This document shows, one piece after another, positions 11,535 through 24,140 of a stretch of DNA of 64,000 nucleotides. Origin of the DNA: Sinohyriopsis cumingii (taxonomy: Eukaryota; Mollusca; Bivalvia; Unionida; Unionidae); contig CM068828.1 in assembly GCA_028554795.2 (NCBI GenBank), positions 22,157,436 through 22,221,435 on the forward strand, written 5' to 3'. The first letter of the stretch is position 1. Each line of letters begins with the position of its first letter. Under the pieces are notes generated by a model. The model saw nothing but the letters and a program-made list of their open reading frames with translations. It searched no databases and was not told the DNA's origin. A program made the translations under genes and the position numbers.

Positions 11535-14500
11535 TTAATAATGAGGACTTTCTATAGCGCCTAATCTTTAGAAGCTCTAACCGCTTTACAACATTAGACA
11601 ACACCTATAAGATAAAAATCATATAATGATATGATTACAAAAACAAACACCATGAAATTAGAAAACATTAAAAAAAAAAAAAAAAAAAACTTGCTGAGAA
11701 TATTTAAGGTAGGAAACATTATGAGGTCTTTAAGTTTGTTCTTGCAGTCGAAATAAGTGAGTTTTGAGAGACCTCTTGAATGTAATCACTGTGTCTTTGT
11801 GTCTAAGTTCAGTGGGCAATTCATTCCACGTTGCTGGGCCCTGGTATGCAAAAGAACGCTGTCCATATGACTTTGTTTTCATAGTGGGAATAATGATTAT
11901 ACGATTGTCAGACGAGGAGCATAAGTATCTTGCTGGTGTGTACACATGGGTGAGGTCGGATAGGTATGTTGGACTAGAGTCCGACAGTGAAACGTAGCAC
12001 AGAGAACAAATTTTGTGTTTGATTCTGGATCGAATGGATAGCCAGTATAGGGTACAGAACAGCGAAGAGGTGTGCTCTGATCGTGGTACTCTAAGCATGA
12101 TCCGAGCAGCTGTGTTTTGAACTTTTTGAAGTTTCTGGAGCAGATATTGAGATGAACTAGACAGAATTAAGTTACAATAGTCCAGTCTTGAAAGTACTAA
12201 TGAACACACAAGTGTTTTAGTGGCATCAACTGAAAGATATTTGCAAATTGAGCTGATGCGTCTCAGCTCAAGATATGCAGCCTTGCATATGTTCATGACA
12301 TGTTGGTGCAATGTGAGAGTACTGTCCAGAGTAACACATAGGTTTCGTACTGACTGTGTGAATTTAACGTTGGTGTTGCTGATGCTTATTGTTTGAGGTA
12401 AAGGATGTGAATGAGAAAGTCTTTGTGTTGTGATCAGAATGGCCTCAGTTTTATCATCATTCATCATCAGCTTGTTACATGTCATCCATGATTTCACATC
12501 AGAAATGCACCTCTCTACACCTTGAATGGTAGCATCAACTTCAGTTTGGTGGCTAGATTTGTATATATGGGTATCATCAGCGTACTATGGGTGAGACACT
12601 GGATGATGATCTATGACACTTGAGAGCGACCGAGTGTACAGAATGAAGAGAGCAGGTCCAAAAACAGACCCCTGTGGAACACCACAACATAGATCAACTG
12701 GGCTGGAGTGTATTCCATTTGCAGATACGATTTATGTCCTGTTGACCAAGCAGGACTTGAACCACAGTAAGACTGTATCATGAATGCCAAATACATGCTG
12801 GGGACGGTGAAGTAATATATCATGATCTATTGTGTCAAATGCTGCAGACAAATCAAGGAGGGTGAGGACTGTAAGCTTTCCGCTATCCAACGCAGAGAGA
12901 ATGTCATTAACTACTTTTAGAAGAGTAGTTTCAGTACTGTGGCAAGGGCGATATGCAGATTGTACATTGCTATAAAGACTGTTTGAATTTAGATGAGATA
13001 CAAGCTGGGATAGAACAACCTTTTCTAAGATTTTTTATATGAATGGGAGATTATACACTGGGCGATAGTTCTTTAAATCGTTATGGTCTAGTGTTGGTTT
13101 CTTCAGCAGAGGCTTTATAATGGCAGTTTTGAAAAATGATGGGAATTCCCCTGATGAGAGAGAGGTATTAATAACATCAGTTAGTGAAGGCAATACTGGA
13201 TCTAAGCACTCAAGCAGCAATGATGTTGGAATTGGATCAAGTTCACATGACTTTGGTGCACTCTTCATCAGGATTGTACGTACGAAATCCATAGAGACAG
13301 GTTCAAATGCTGCTAATGGCTGCCGTTCAAATTCTGTATTCCAACAGTATGGTAACGACGAGTCAGTTGAAATTGTGGTGTCAAGCTTATCTCTAATGGT
13401 TTGTACTTTGTCACGGAAGAAATTTGCAAACATGTCCGGAAGGTCGACTGGAGAGAAGGTAATTGGAAGTGGTGTAGATTTGTTCCTTGACATTAGCTTG
13501 TTAGTAATCTCGAAGAGCTCTTTGCAGCTGAAACTTTCCATGATCTTAGTAGTGTAGTGGGCTGATTTCGCTGCATGGACTATATTTGTGACATTCTTCT
13601 TAGCGGCTTCATAGATTTGCGTATGAATAGTGAGTCTGGTGGAAGGGCAGAGCCTCTCAGCTTTACGGCGGTCTCTTTTAGCAGTGCGAAGTTGGTCCCT
13701 AACACTGCTTTACCATGGAGAACACTTTTGAATTGATACTCTGCACTTGGTAGCTGGGGCATGTTTGTCAAGCAATGAATGCAGGCAGTTATCGAGTTGT
13801 TCTGCAGTAGGAGATAAGCAAGTTGTTATGTTAGCTTGGATGTCGTGTATTAGTTTGGTTCTATTTATCATACGGAGGTTTCTCTTAGTAGCAGATAAAG
13901 GTGGAGGGTTAGGGACTGATACGTCAAGATGGCATATAATGCAGAGGTGATCTGATGCAAGTTCATGGGATACCAGGGAGGACCGTAGAATGTTATCATC
14001 AGGTCTATGAAGAATCCAGTCTAAAATGTGACCATGTTTATGGGTGGGTTGGTTAACTGACTGTTTGAGGTTGAATACATTAATGAAATCTATGAGTTTT
14101 GATGTATTTGAGTTTCAGGGACAGTCAAAGTGAAAGATGAAATCTCCAAGAATAATCAGGTTACCACCAACCGAATTTCCATAGTGCAGGAGATTCGGAA
14201 ACTGCTCCAAAAAGAGAGAGTCAGACAGCTTGTTTTTTTCTACTAGGAGGAGGGCGGTATCGGTAGAAAAAATGGACTGACCTTTCCTCCAGTATGAGTG
14301 TGGTTTGGACTAGTTCAAACGATGTGTGGTGGAAATTGAATGTTATGGTGTGGTTAAGACGTTTTATCATGGAGTTCTTTGTAATGACAGCAATTTCACC
14401 TCCGCAAGAATTACGGGGGAACGGCTTGATGGAATAACCTGTGGGTGTTAGATCCGCACACTTGGGCTCATCGCCTGATGTTTTAGCCATGTTTCTGTCA

Positions 14501-15180
14501 GGAAAAATAAGTCAATATTCTGGTCGTTGATAAAATTAACTATTTCTGTGCGCTTCTCCGGTAGTCCTACTGACTGGGCATTAAATAATGCAATGCGCAG
14601 AGGTATTTCTTGGATATTTGACACAAAGGTTGACGAATTAATAGGGATTCGAATTAGGTTATCTAAATTAACGGTCGAATTTCTTTTTTTTAAATTGTTG
14701 AGCCGAAATAAGGGAGATAACTGGAATTCTTCCTGTTCTACGCCGGCCAGCTTTGAAACGTTTCTTTTTTCGCTTCTGTTTACATTTAGGTAATGATGAA
14801 TGTAGTCCCATTTCGTTTAGTCTAGAGCACAATGTAGTGTGGAGAGCCAAGGAGTGATCATTTAAAGCAATTAATGAGGGTCCATCGTAGCATAAACGGG
14901 TTGTATGGCGAGTATCACGTGATGGCGGTTTGTTCAAAGGCAGTGGAGCAAGACAGCTGAGAAAAAGTCTAATTGTTCTCATTTCCGAAACAAGGAGATG
15001 AAGAAACACATACGAATTTAACAGCCAATACATAATAAACACAATAACGAAAATGATAGCAGGTAACAAGCACAAATATCATGAAAACGGCACTAAAAAA
15101 CGGAACGGCTGCTTCAAGCCGGTTAAGCGATAGCGGCCATCTTGTTTCTTGTATCATATCAACAGATGTTCTTTCGGACA
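11490..15180 (-). mobile_element. CR1/L2-like LINE, near full length, reverse orientation
   Basis: Second copy of the LINE at 1-1860, on the minus strand. Its (ATT)n tail is at 11491-11530, followed (reading leftwards to rightwards) by the shared 3' UTR, then ORF2. It extends to about 15180, where similarity to a LINE 5' region ends and the PolB relic begins. It is about 3.7 kb. It appears to have inserted into the older Polinton-like relic whose integrase and PolB lie on either side. Confidence 0.85.
11730..14660 (-). pseudogene. LINE ORF2: APE endonuclease plus reverse transcriptase, frameshifted
   Basis: Reading on the minus strand: endonuclease pieces at 14660-14221 (KTSGDEPKCADLTPTGYSIK, CGGEIAVITKNS), a linker, then an RT N-terminal region at 13541-13035 (LKKPTLDHNDLKNYRPVYN), the RT core broken around 13030-12500, and a long intact C-terminal block at 12497-11730 with RLDYCNLIL, RSFAYQGPATWNELPTEL and FKRSLKTHLF. 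Several frameshifts and stops separate the blocks. The domain order EN-RT-C-terminal domain fits CR1/L2 ORF2. Confidence 0.9.
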
Positions 15181-15199
15181 CTCGTTGGTATTACATTTG

Positions 15200-17500
15200 T
15201 TGATCAAACTTGATTTTGCCATGTCCTCTTACTTATAATCAGTTGTGATATTCATCGACTCGGTGTCGAACATCTTGACTCGTTACTGATAAAATGGTTT
15301 GATCTTGGCATAGTAAAACTCGTACATGAGCAACTTTGACACGTCCAGCACGGACAACCCAATATGGCTTTGTTATTTTGTGTTTTGATTTGTTTTACTG
15401 TGAGCAGCAAAAAACCCACCGTCAAAGATTTTTCTGGATTCAAAGGCCGGATCCGCAATGATCGTTCGAGGTTTGTTATGCTGATAATCATTGGCACGGT
15501 CGACTCGAATTCACTTGCGAAGATTCTCCATGATTTACAAAAACACGACATTCATCATGAGCTTAAAAAAGACCTTCTCTAAATCATTAGGGGCTTTTGC
15601 GTTTTGGTTTGTATTCGTCTGTAGCTTCGGGGTAATTGAAGCGCGCTGACGAAATTCAGGTACTCAATGACTCTTGAGTACAAGCATACCTAATCACAAA
15701 TTTCGCACATGCAGTACATAGCTGTGTTCGGTCCAAGTACTTTGCACAAGTTTAGTATATTCGATGTATTTGCGTCCTGACTCATCGATGATCGGTCACT
15801 GACAAAGGAACAACATGTTGTGTGCATCGTGTAAGTGTTTCAGAATATTCCAGATGAACTTCAATGAAATATCCGTGAAAACCGTGGATGTTTGAGCTCA
15901 ATGTTTTTATAGATCAGTTTGAGCAGGATTCATCCAATGAAGTCCACCAACCGGAAGTGTGTTTGTCATAGTCGAATCTTAAAGGTATATCTCTATATGT
16001 AATTTAACTGTTGGGGTCATAGAGGCCATAGAGCGTATATGTAACTTGACATGGATATGTCACCACCACGAAGTGATCGCTCGAACAAAAATGCTGATCA
16101 ATGTCACTGAGCAATTTCAACTCAGCTTTGGTCTTGGACAACAATACATCCCAATTCATACCTGGTGATGAGAAATAATGGGCGAGATTGAGTTTTTAAA
16201 CGTGAATGGCATTATCACAAAATGTAACACCAGCTATCAACAACACGTCAGTAAGCATATACAAATCGTGATAGTCACCCAGGTTTTCGCACTCGAATGC
16301 TGACCAAACCATCTTTGCAACTGTATTTCAGCAAATTTATTCCAGTAGTTCATGTACTCGGAATGATACACGCCATTTTTCGTCAGCAGGTCTGTACTTG
16401 GAGTGCTTGCACCCCGTGGACAGTATCGACAGTAATTTTGAAATTTTTTGCCATCAGATTATTTACTAACTTTTCTAAGGAAGAATGCAGTTGTCCAAGT
16501 CGAAGCGACCTGTATTTTTCCATGCAGGTGGGTATCCCTTATCTGGCAGTTTGATGCCTTGTCTACTGCTTGCATTATTAAGTGGTCATCATACCCACGC
16601 AAGTTATGAAACACCACAGGGATATTTTGTTTTGCTGGAGTACATTCGTAGTTTCAAATTACACGCGTTGTGTGGCTCCTCTTGTACGCACCTGTAATAT
16701 GGATGTGATCATAAACTATGGCATTGCTGGAAGTAAATCCAGCAATGAGTGGTTGCAAGGAACTAACGAATGTCATCATCCGTCATAATTTTGATCGCGA
16801 ACAATCCATTCGCTGCGACTTCGATCTATATGAGAAATACCATAATTGTGCTTAACGAGCGTGCATTCTTGGCACGATAACGAACAGGCGACTCTGTTTT
16901 TCGATCATATCGAACTACTAAGTAACAGAAACCAATATGGAATTAGTTCGGCAATTTGCGCTGTCTGATGACTCTCAGGAGTATCTTTGTTAGTGTCTGT
17001 AAAAGCATTAATTTTCTACTGAAACATTGAACGATTCAACGTCCGCGTAGATGATGTATGGGACGTTTATTATATCATTGTACTGCAGTACATTTAGTGT
17101 TTTAAAAAGACTCATGCATTATTGTGCTTTGTGGTTTTTAACTGATACCATCGCATTACAATTCATGACTGGTGAGCAGTCCCTGATTAGTATATATATG
17201 CCTGCAACGTTTGCATTGATATTTCTTGCGATGATTTTACTGTGCCTGTCATGCAGTCTAGCAAGATTATTTATCCATACATACTGCGATATCGATTCTG
17301 ATTTTTTCATTTCACTCAGCAAAAACAAATAAATCTGGGTTCGGCCGTTCTGTCTATTTGGAGATAGTGTCAGCGGTTAATAGTCTTTGTCGCTACGGAA
17401 CACATTAACAGCTGTACTTGATTTAAGTGTTTCAAATTTGTTCATTGTGGCTTTGGTAACCTGCACAGGAAATTCCATGTCACTAAAGCTGAGTTTACCC
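15200..17500 (-). pseudogene. protein-primed type B DNA polymerase relic (second Polinton-like lineage)
   Basis: Decayed PolB read across all three minus frames. In order: zinc-finger stretch KKYQCKRCRHIYTN at about 17240-17200; exonuclease I motif YIIYADVESFNVSV at 17066-17020; a HNACNLKLRM segment at about 16665-16625; exonuclease III region NLGDYHDLYMLTDVLL at about 16285-16235; SSPGMNWDVLLSKTKAELKL at about 16175-16110; GYFIEVHLEYSETL at about 15865-15820; motif B region KVFFKLMMNVVF at about 15580-15545; and LSVLDVSKLLMYEFYYAKIK at 15368-15305. Together these identify a Polinton-type PolB of another subfamily than the copy at 37004. Many stops; truncated at the LINE. Confidence 0.85.
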
Positions 17501-18042
17501 ATTGTGACGCTGATATTTTCGGGCTAAGTCTTGATTGTCATTGACTGAATATAACGCTGACAAATTTGCCAATTCAAAACAATGATTATCAAAGATATGT
17601 ACGTAGATAACCAACCTTAGGGGCAGCGAGTCTTGTGTTGGTATGCACCTGGATCCACGAAACGGCAGATACTGTGAGAGATGAATCTCCACATGCGAAC
17701 TTCTTGGAGCCCATCGCTTCCCTGCATTCGTGTATTTCTCCAGCGTTTCGAAAATCTTTATAATTCTTCTGCCAATATCATCATTGAAGACCCTGTTGTC
17801 TTTGCGGTTCAGGATTACGCATGCACCATTGTAAATCCACTGAGAAGTAGTGGTTGGTTTAATCTAGTCTTGCCACGACTTAGCGGCATTTTAAAGAATG
17901 TCTGATTTGACTAGAGCGTGAACAAAGTTTTGTACCACCGTTACGATTCCAGAAATTATAATTGTCAATAGTTGTCAAGTTTCTTTGCCCGGTGTCTATG
18001 TAGGTGGAATAATTTACAACTCACCACTATGTTTTTGAAATT

Positions 18043-18315
18043 TTAATTCCGATACATGTGATTGATTTTGTTTTCACGAACATACTCAGCTGCTTCAGTA
18101 GTGGTAGCAGGGGCATGACGTTGTTGTTCATCCTCAATACGCAGACGGTTTCGTTCACACTCGTCTATTACTGCAAGGGTGTCGGCTTCTCTTGTACCAT
18201 TGGGTATTCGGATGTTATGCTCCGGTGCAAATTTTCTTAGTTGTGTTACCGTTGGTTCTTTTTGTCGGTAATTGTTGCTGTTACTGCTGTAAAGACAACA
18301 TTTGGTGGAGGTCAT
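18043..18315 (-). pseudogene. possible SAP-like N-terminal fragment of the same relic
   Basis: An open minus-strand stretch with LRKFAPEHNIRIPNGTREAD and TLAVIDECERNRLRIEDEQQ, which has the spacing of a SAP/HeH DNA-binding helix pair followed by a charged helix. It lies just upstream of the PolB relic on the same strand. The function is a guess. The longer overlapping plus-strand frame (18241-18660) has no recognisable domain. Confidence 0.35.
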
Positions 18316-18660
18316 ACATGTGGATTCAGTACCAATATGGGTCTCAATTATTCCAGTATGTCTGTTTTCTTGGTACTACTTGGCAGGTATATTCCATTAT
18401 GCCGTGCGATCTGTTTTAGCTGTAACAGAGTAGGCATACTCATAACAAAGGAGGATGAAGCGTCTTTCTCACTGAGAAATTATGTGAATTACTTTGTTTT
18501 GTACTTTGCCATAAACTTGCTCATTGCGCAGATTTGTCTGTCGCCGCTTTACTATCTCCTCCTTTGCAATGTCTTTAAGACTGGTCTGAAAGAAAACATC
18601 ATATTATCATCCCACGAATATATAGTAAATCGAGGTTTTGAAATTGATATTCTCAGATAA

Positions 18661-19120
18661 ATCTCCCAAATGTTTTTGACATTATCGAAAAGATATCGAA
18701 AGCAATTTCCTTTTCCTGTTATTTTCCTATTTTACTTCGTTCTTTTTCAAAGGTAACTATCAAATTCATCAAATTATCAAAGTGTTATGAATTTTTTCAT
18801 AGAATCACACAACACCTTTTGTGCCTCTTTGATAAACCTATATGATGCAATCAAGCAATACAACGAGATTGTATCGATCACATTTTGACATTCCAGTCTT
18901 TTTTTCAGGTTTACGCCACTATTGCAAATTTCTATAAATTCCTTCATTATACTTTGTGAATCAAGTGTTCGGCTGCATTACTTTTGTATAATAAATCACC
19001 ACAGGCATTTCTTTAATGTGAACTATTCACAAAGCAACTCTACTTTTCAATTTTGTCAGTCCAAAATCATGACATGCTATAGAAAATATACTACACTATG
19101 GTAAAGTCCTGCTCTGACGA
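18661..19120. other. no gene seen
   Basis: AT-rich sequence without recognisable features. Confidence 0.5.
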
Positions 19121-19341
19121 AAATCAATACAAAGATTTATTTATAATAATACGTGTCTGTTTGTAAACGTTATTTGATTTGATTTGATTAGTTAGCAGGC
19201 TGGAGTATGGGTCTTATAGTCCCCACCGAAAGTCAATACAACGATTTATTTATAATAATACGTGTCTGTTTGTAAACGTTATTTCATTTGATTTGATTAG
19301 TTAGCAGGCTGGAGTATGGGTCTTATAGTCCCCACCGAAAG
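19121..19341. repeat. 109-bp tandem duplication
   Basis: Two nearly identical copies of a block containing ACGTGTCTGTTTGTAAACGT and GGCTGGAGTATGGGTCTTAT, offset by 109 bp. Confidence 0.9.
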
Positions 19342-19758
19342 TTGCCAAAAATATTAGTACTTGTTGGTATAGTGTGTGTGTGTGAGTGCGTGAGTGCGCG
19401 CGCGTACGTGTGTGTATGTATGTGTATATATTTTTGCTTGTGTTTGTATTTGTTTGCGTGCGCACACTTCTGTGTATGTGTGCCTTTCCCTTAACAAAAC
19501 CCTTGTCCCTGCACTAAAGAATATTTGTCAAAGTGAAGTAGTGTAACTATAAACACTAACTCCTTTTCTGATGCGATTATAGGTGAGGAGGTGATGATGT
19601 GTTTTGTAAATAAAAAAGCCCTTTTCCACTATGTATTGAAAGAAAGTATAGTGCTTTTTGTTATTATTAGTGTGTTGCTTTGTATACAAATTTAGTTTAG
19701 GTTAGCAATCAAATCACTATGGGCTGTTTGGTATGTGATATGGGTAGTTGGTAAAAGT

Positions 19759-19797
19759 GGTTGTTTTCCTGCACGTCCGTGCTTGAGACGTATAAAG
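19759..19797 (+). promoter_or_regulatory. right-end promoter block, relic copy
   Basis: GGTTGTTTTCCTGCACGTCC followed by GTGCTTGA and GTATAAAG, the counterpart of the blocks at 51849, 52731 and 53599. It sits about 57 nt before the ATG at 19842. Confidence 0.7.
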
Positions 19798-19841
19798 TGT
19801 AGCGTTCATCATTCGCACCATGCAACATTGAATAATTAAAA

Positions 19842-20250
19842 ATGGCATGGAACTACGTTGACAAGATGGAGAAGCCACAAGTGGCAGTGGACTCCATAGG
19901 GATAGTGGAAGAGATGCATGTCAGGGCTGAGTATGGTTTCTATAGCCCCCATCGATTGAAAATGGAAATCAATAACTTAAGGAGAGGGAAGGAAGTATTG
20001 AGCGAGTTTATCAAGGAGGACAAAGAATGAAAGAAAGACCAGCACGAAAAAGAGCAATTTAGAAGATAGAATGATAAGCTTGAAAAAGGAGAAAATTAAA
20101 AGAAGAAAAAAATGAGGAAGAGGAGAAGGAGGAGACGAAGCAAGAAAATGGATGACAGAAGAAGACAAATGTAATAGAGAAGATGAAACGTTGGAGAAGA
20201 AGAAGAAGAAGAAGAAGCAGCAGCAGCAGAAGAAGAAGAAGAAGAAGAAA
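19842..20250 (+). pseudogene. small charged right-end protein, relic
   Basis: ATG at 19842 opens a 62-residue frame (MEINNLRRGKEVLSEFIKED near its end) that stops at 20028. Charged Lys/Arg/Glu coding then continues to about 20250. The position, promoter block and following stem-loop match the right-end genes of the complete Polinton, most like the one at 53688. Probably broken. Function unknown. Confidence 0.5.
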
Positions 20251-20256
20251 ACAAAA

Positions 20257-20272
20257 GGACCTTTACAGGGCC
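20257..20272 (+). terminator. degraded histone-type 3' stem-loop
   Basis: GGACCTTTACAGGGCC with one mismatch in the stem, preceded by ACAAAA and followed by ACTCC and CGAAAAGATG. It corresponds to the intact stem-loops at 36143 and 54282. Confidence 0.6.
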
Positions 20273-20864
20273 ACTCCATTTCTCCGAAAAGATGCATATT
20301 CTCTCTTGCCTACAACATTTTTTAGTTGGTTGTATAGTTGTTTGTTTGATAGATTTATGTGCATAAATATATGTATGTCTATGTCTCTCTGTCTCTAACC
20401 CTGTCTCTAACCAGGTCCCTATGTCTATGTCTCTATTTGTCCCGACTGAGGTCAGCCCCTTGCCACACTGTTCCACCCGATTGAGGTCATCCACTTACAA
20501 CAGTGTTGCCATTGTTTCCCCAGTGTCTGTACCATGACGTCACCCATGTTAAAATGCCTTTTGTCCCTTTAGCGCCGGGACCCTGTCTGTAATGCTAATT
20601 CCCATTGTCTTTATAAATCTTGACCCTATACGTCCGCGGCACTTTTTTACATGGAAGTCCCATAGTTCCTATTTGGCCCCCCCCCCCCATCACTACTGTA
20701 GTCGCTCTAACGCATTTTCCACATGTTTGATGTTTTCGGATACACCTTATTTTTTCAGGCATTTAACATATCAGATTAACTTTAATTCCTTTCTTTTTTA
20801 TTGCACGGACTTTTAATATTTGTGACGTAATAGGGTCTCATTATCTTCGAAAGTTTATGCTCCT

Positions 20865-21105
20865 TAAACTGTTTTTCAAGAATTTGGTTTCCAATGTTAT
20901 ATATTAAAAAGCACTAGAATTTGTTTTCCAATGTCATATATTAAATAGCATTATATTTTGGTTTCCAATGTCATATATTAAATAATATTAGAATTTAGTT
21001 TCCAATGTCATATATTAAATAGCATTAGAATTTGGTTTCTAATGTTATATATTAAATAATATTAGAATTTAGTTTCCAATGTCATATATTAAATAGCAGG
21101 TAATT
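20865..21105. repeat. about 41-bp minisatellite
   Basis: Five to six copies of a unit with TTTCCAATGTCATATATTAA and ATAGCATTAGAATTTGG. Confidence 0.9.
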
Positions 21106-22440
21106 TTATTTTCAGGAAATTTTGAAGCGTTATTGTCTCCTTTCAAGGGAGTGAATAAGTTATAACATTACCTTAGGCACGGTAATTGGAATTCTTCGCG
21201 GGTAGATTACAGCAGTGGATGCAAGTCATAATCCGGGTTGGGGGTGTGGGGGAGAAACTGCACAATGGGCATGGGTTTTCATATTTTGTCACTGCGATAT
21301 AGAATGAAAAAAAATTGACATTCGGTTTTTACTGCCTCGCAGAACATCTGTACTTTCACACGTTAGTTTACAATAAATCTTTTCCTTGGCGATACACAGT
21401 ATTTTCCACTGCTTGCTTTGAATGTAGAGCCAAACGATAAATACCTCAAACAATGTAACAATGGAAAATGATCCTCATTTGCTTTCAGACAGTAGCAGAT
21501 ATATAATACAAAAACCGCTTCGTTCCACGCTTAACTTGGGGGTAGTTCTAATGCAAATAGGTTAAACATGATAGGTTGGTGTGCTATAGCCAAATATAAC
21601 GTATAATATGCAGTAAGTAAACTTTTATAAATTATTAGCTTATAAACTGTAATTTAAACGTTTAACGACAATTTTTGGCGTAAAATATATTTATAAGAGC
21701 TAAAAATAGGCAATTTGATATTTTATTTTATGTGAGATAGTTGCAAAGAGCGTTGTATTTCAATACACTGGATTCTACAGTGTGTTGAATAGCTCTTTAG
21801 AGAGAAAATGTTAACACCATCTTGTGGAATTAGATATATACCGATTAGTGATGATTTAGTCACATATCTCTGTACTTGTGATCAATAGCTATTATAGTGT
21901 TTTGTGTATGACATTTGAAAACTGGGTAAATCAGACTTTTATCGTGCTTACAGTGTAGTTATTTGCAAATATACGTGGTCGTTTAGAAATCAGGATACAA
22001 GGAGCTAGATTCATGTAGTTAATGGTCAACATAAAAGGGAATTACTATACTAAAGTCTAGCATTTTATCCATTTTGTATTGATCCCATTACTAGGATTTC
22101 AACAAAGTAGTTAAAGATTTAAACTCAAGATTCATTAATTAATAAAATATTAAAAAAAACTAAATTACCAATTGTGTTAGAATAGATGGACACATGAACA
22201 GCATGTACAAAAGACAGCTGAGCAGAAACTATGAAAATATTCCAATCTGTTCATTTCAAGGATCAAATATTTGGGACTAAATATTTTGTCATTGTTGTTT
22301 TTATCAAAGGTCATGGAGAATTGAGTTGTTGTCTTCATCAAAATACGCTACTTATAATCGATACATTCCTTCCAACCCTTTTTTAGGAACTACCGTCAAG
22401 GCTGTTAAGGGCTGTACAAAAACGAAATTCACTAGTTTGA
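21106..22440. other. no gene seen
   Basis: AT-rich sequence without recognisable genes or repeats. Confidence 0.5.
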
Positions 22441-22464
22441 ATATAAAAAATGCCAAATAATATT

Positions 22465-22527
<63 letters not shown>
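22465..22527. repeat. (CT)n(TA)n compound microsatellite
   Basis: CT repeats to 22500 then TA repeats. The same compound arrangement occurs at 32668-32774. Confidence 0.97.
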
Positions 22528-22611
22528 GACCGAGTATACAAAGACTACGTGACAAGTGTTTTGTCAGCTTCAAAACGCAAACAAATAATGTTACAGTTTA
22601 ATATTTAACCT

Positions 22612-22742
22612 TTAAACTGGAGTCAAGTGATAGTAGGGAACTGTAACATTGTCATCTTATGGAACACGTCATTGCCAGCTGGAGTCAGACCATAGTAGGG
22701 AACTGTAACAATGTCGTCTTATGGAACACGTTATTGCCAGTT
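22612..22742. repeat. about 62-bp tandem duplication
   Basis: Two copies of a block with TAGTAGGGAACTGTAACA and CTTATGGAACACGT. Confidence 0.9.
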
Positions 22743-22948
22743 AAAAGTGCAACGTGACAGGCTTTTAGACGTAAATCTGACACACGCCTAATTTTACAGC
22801 GTTGGAATATTTATTTAAAAAAAAACACGTTTGTTTTGTATTAAAGAAAAGAGAGTGTACGGCCATTATGGAGGAGGTTGAGATTTTAGCTTTATTTATA
22901 AATTGGATCATGAAGGCGTCATATGGAAGATATTTCTATTTATACCTT

Positions 22949-23072
22949 CTGTTGCATCCAGGCTTATGTGACGAGTAAGTGAACGAATTTTAGTCGTTGC
23001 ACACGGCACTTTACATCCAGGCTTATGTGACGAGTAAGTGACTGAATTTTAGTCGTTACACACGGCACTTTA
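22949..23072. repeat. about 60-bp tandem duplication
   Basis: Two copies of a block with ATCCAGGCTTATGTGACGAG and TTTTAGTCGTT. Confidence 0.9.
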
Positions 23073-23658
23073 AATAGTAAGTGTGGTGTTGTCATTCGTG
23101 TCCAAAGTGTTATATATCACTTCATGCGCGTGTGTGTGTGCATACAACAAATCATCTAATTTCATTTCACTTTATACAACGTACACATCTTCTGTTAATT
23201 TTGTATTATTACACTACCATAAAGGACCATGCATTTTCCTACACAAATATAAATATGATTCAATAAATGCACAAATCACACAATTAAATATTTTTTTAAA
23301 TAGGATATCTTTTGCAGTCTTCAAGGGATAAATGAGAATATAAAAATGTAGACTATATTGCCAAACTCCAGAATTACTTTATGACCCATTGACACAAAGA
23401 AATATTAAAGCAAATAATTGTTTCAAAGCCCTGAATTATACATCACACATTTAATTTATTCTGAAGCTCTGGAATATACATGACACATTTAAATACAAAA
23501 GAAAAGAGTCAAGAATACACCATCAAATATAAGCTTATTCAAGGCATTATGTCATTTTAGTTTCTAAAAATAAGCTACAAAATTAACTATTCACAAAACT
23601 CTTTAAACAAGTACAACGATATTGTTTATTTATTCGTGAATACATGTGTGCTTGAAAT
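23073..23658. other. no gene seen
   Basis: AT-rich, no recognisable feature. Confidence 0.5.
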
Positions 23659-23885
23659 TCTGTTCAAAACAACTTTCACACACTCTGTTCAAAATAAATT
23701 TCACACACTCTGATGAAACCGACTTTCACACTCTGTTCAAAACGACTCTCACACACTCTGTTCAAAACGACTTTCGCACACTCTGTTCAAAACAATTTTC
23801 ACACACTCTGTTCAAAACGACTTTCACACACTCTGTTCAAAACGACTTTCACACACTCTGTTCAAAACGACTTTTACACACTCTT
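23659..23885. repeat. 25-bp minisatellite, about 9 copies
   Basis: Units of TTCAAAACGACTTTCACACA plus CTCTG. The overlapping open frames (HTLFKTTFTHSVQND) are a by-product of a stop-free 25-bp unit and not a gene. Confidence 0.95.
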
Positions 23886-24140
23886 GCATGATATTTGTAG
23901 AGATGTGAAATAAACAATTCGAAAACTTTCTAGGATTTTCAATTTTGTTCACTGTCTTCGTCCATGAAGAAGAAAGAGGCCACAAATCCCGAAAGAGATG
24001 TAAATGATACAATTAAAATTGCACACATACACGTTTGAAAATTTAACTTAACTCGACAATAAAGAACAATTCTTTTTAAAACAAAAGTATTTCAGTTGTA
24101 CAGTATTCTGATATATTTGAAGGAGCTGTTACAACTTTGC

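Larger units (their letters stand above)
19370..20628 (+). mobile_element. decayed right end of a Polinton
   Basis: This stretch matches the right end of the Polinton at 34712-54659 in layout and text: a TATAAACACTAACTCCTTTT block (like 52427-52446), the promoter block at 19759 with a TATA box, a small charged gene from 19842, a degraded histone-type stem-loop at 20257, and a TIR trace at about 20562-20628 (AGCGCCGGGACCCTGTCTGT, then TTCCCATTGTC and TGACCCTAT). The TIR trace is closer to that of the copy at 61661 than to the complete copy. The terminal bases and target duplication are not recognisable. Confidence 0.75.

Noticed and set aside
18241-18660. 139-codon plus-strand frame with hydrophobic segments
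   Set aside because: No recognisable domain; it overlaps the minus-strand SAP-like fragment, and hydrophobicity is expected from AT-rich sequence.
19977-20494. Minus-strand Ser/Phe-rich frames of 106 and 132 codons
   Set aside because: Complement of the Lys/Glu/Arg-rich coding remnant of the Polinton right end.
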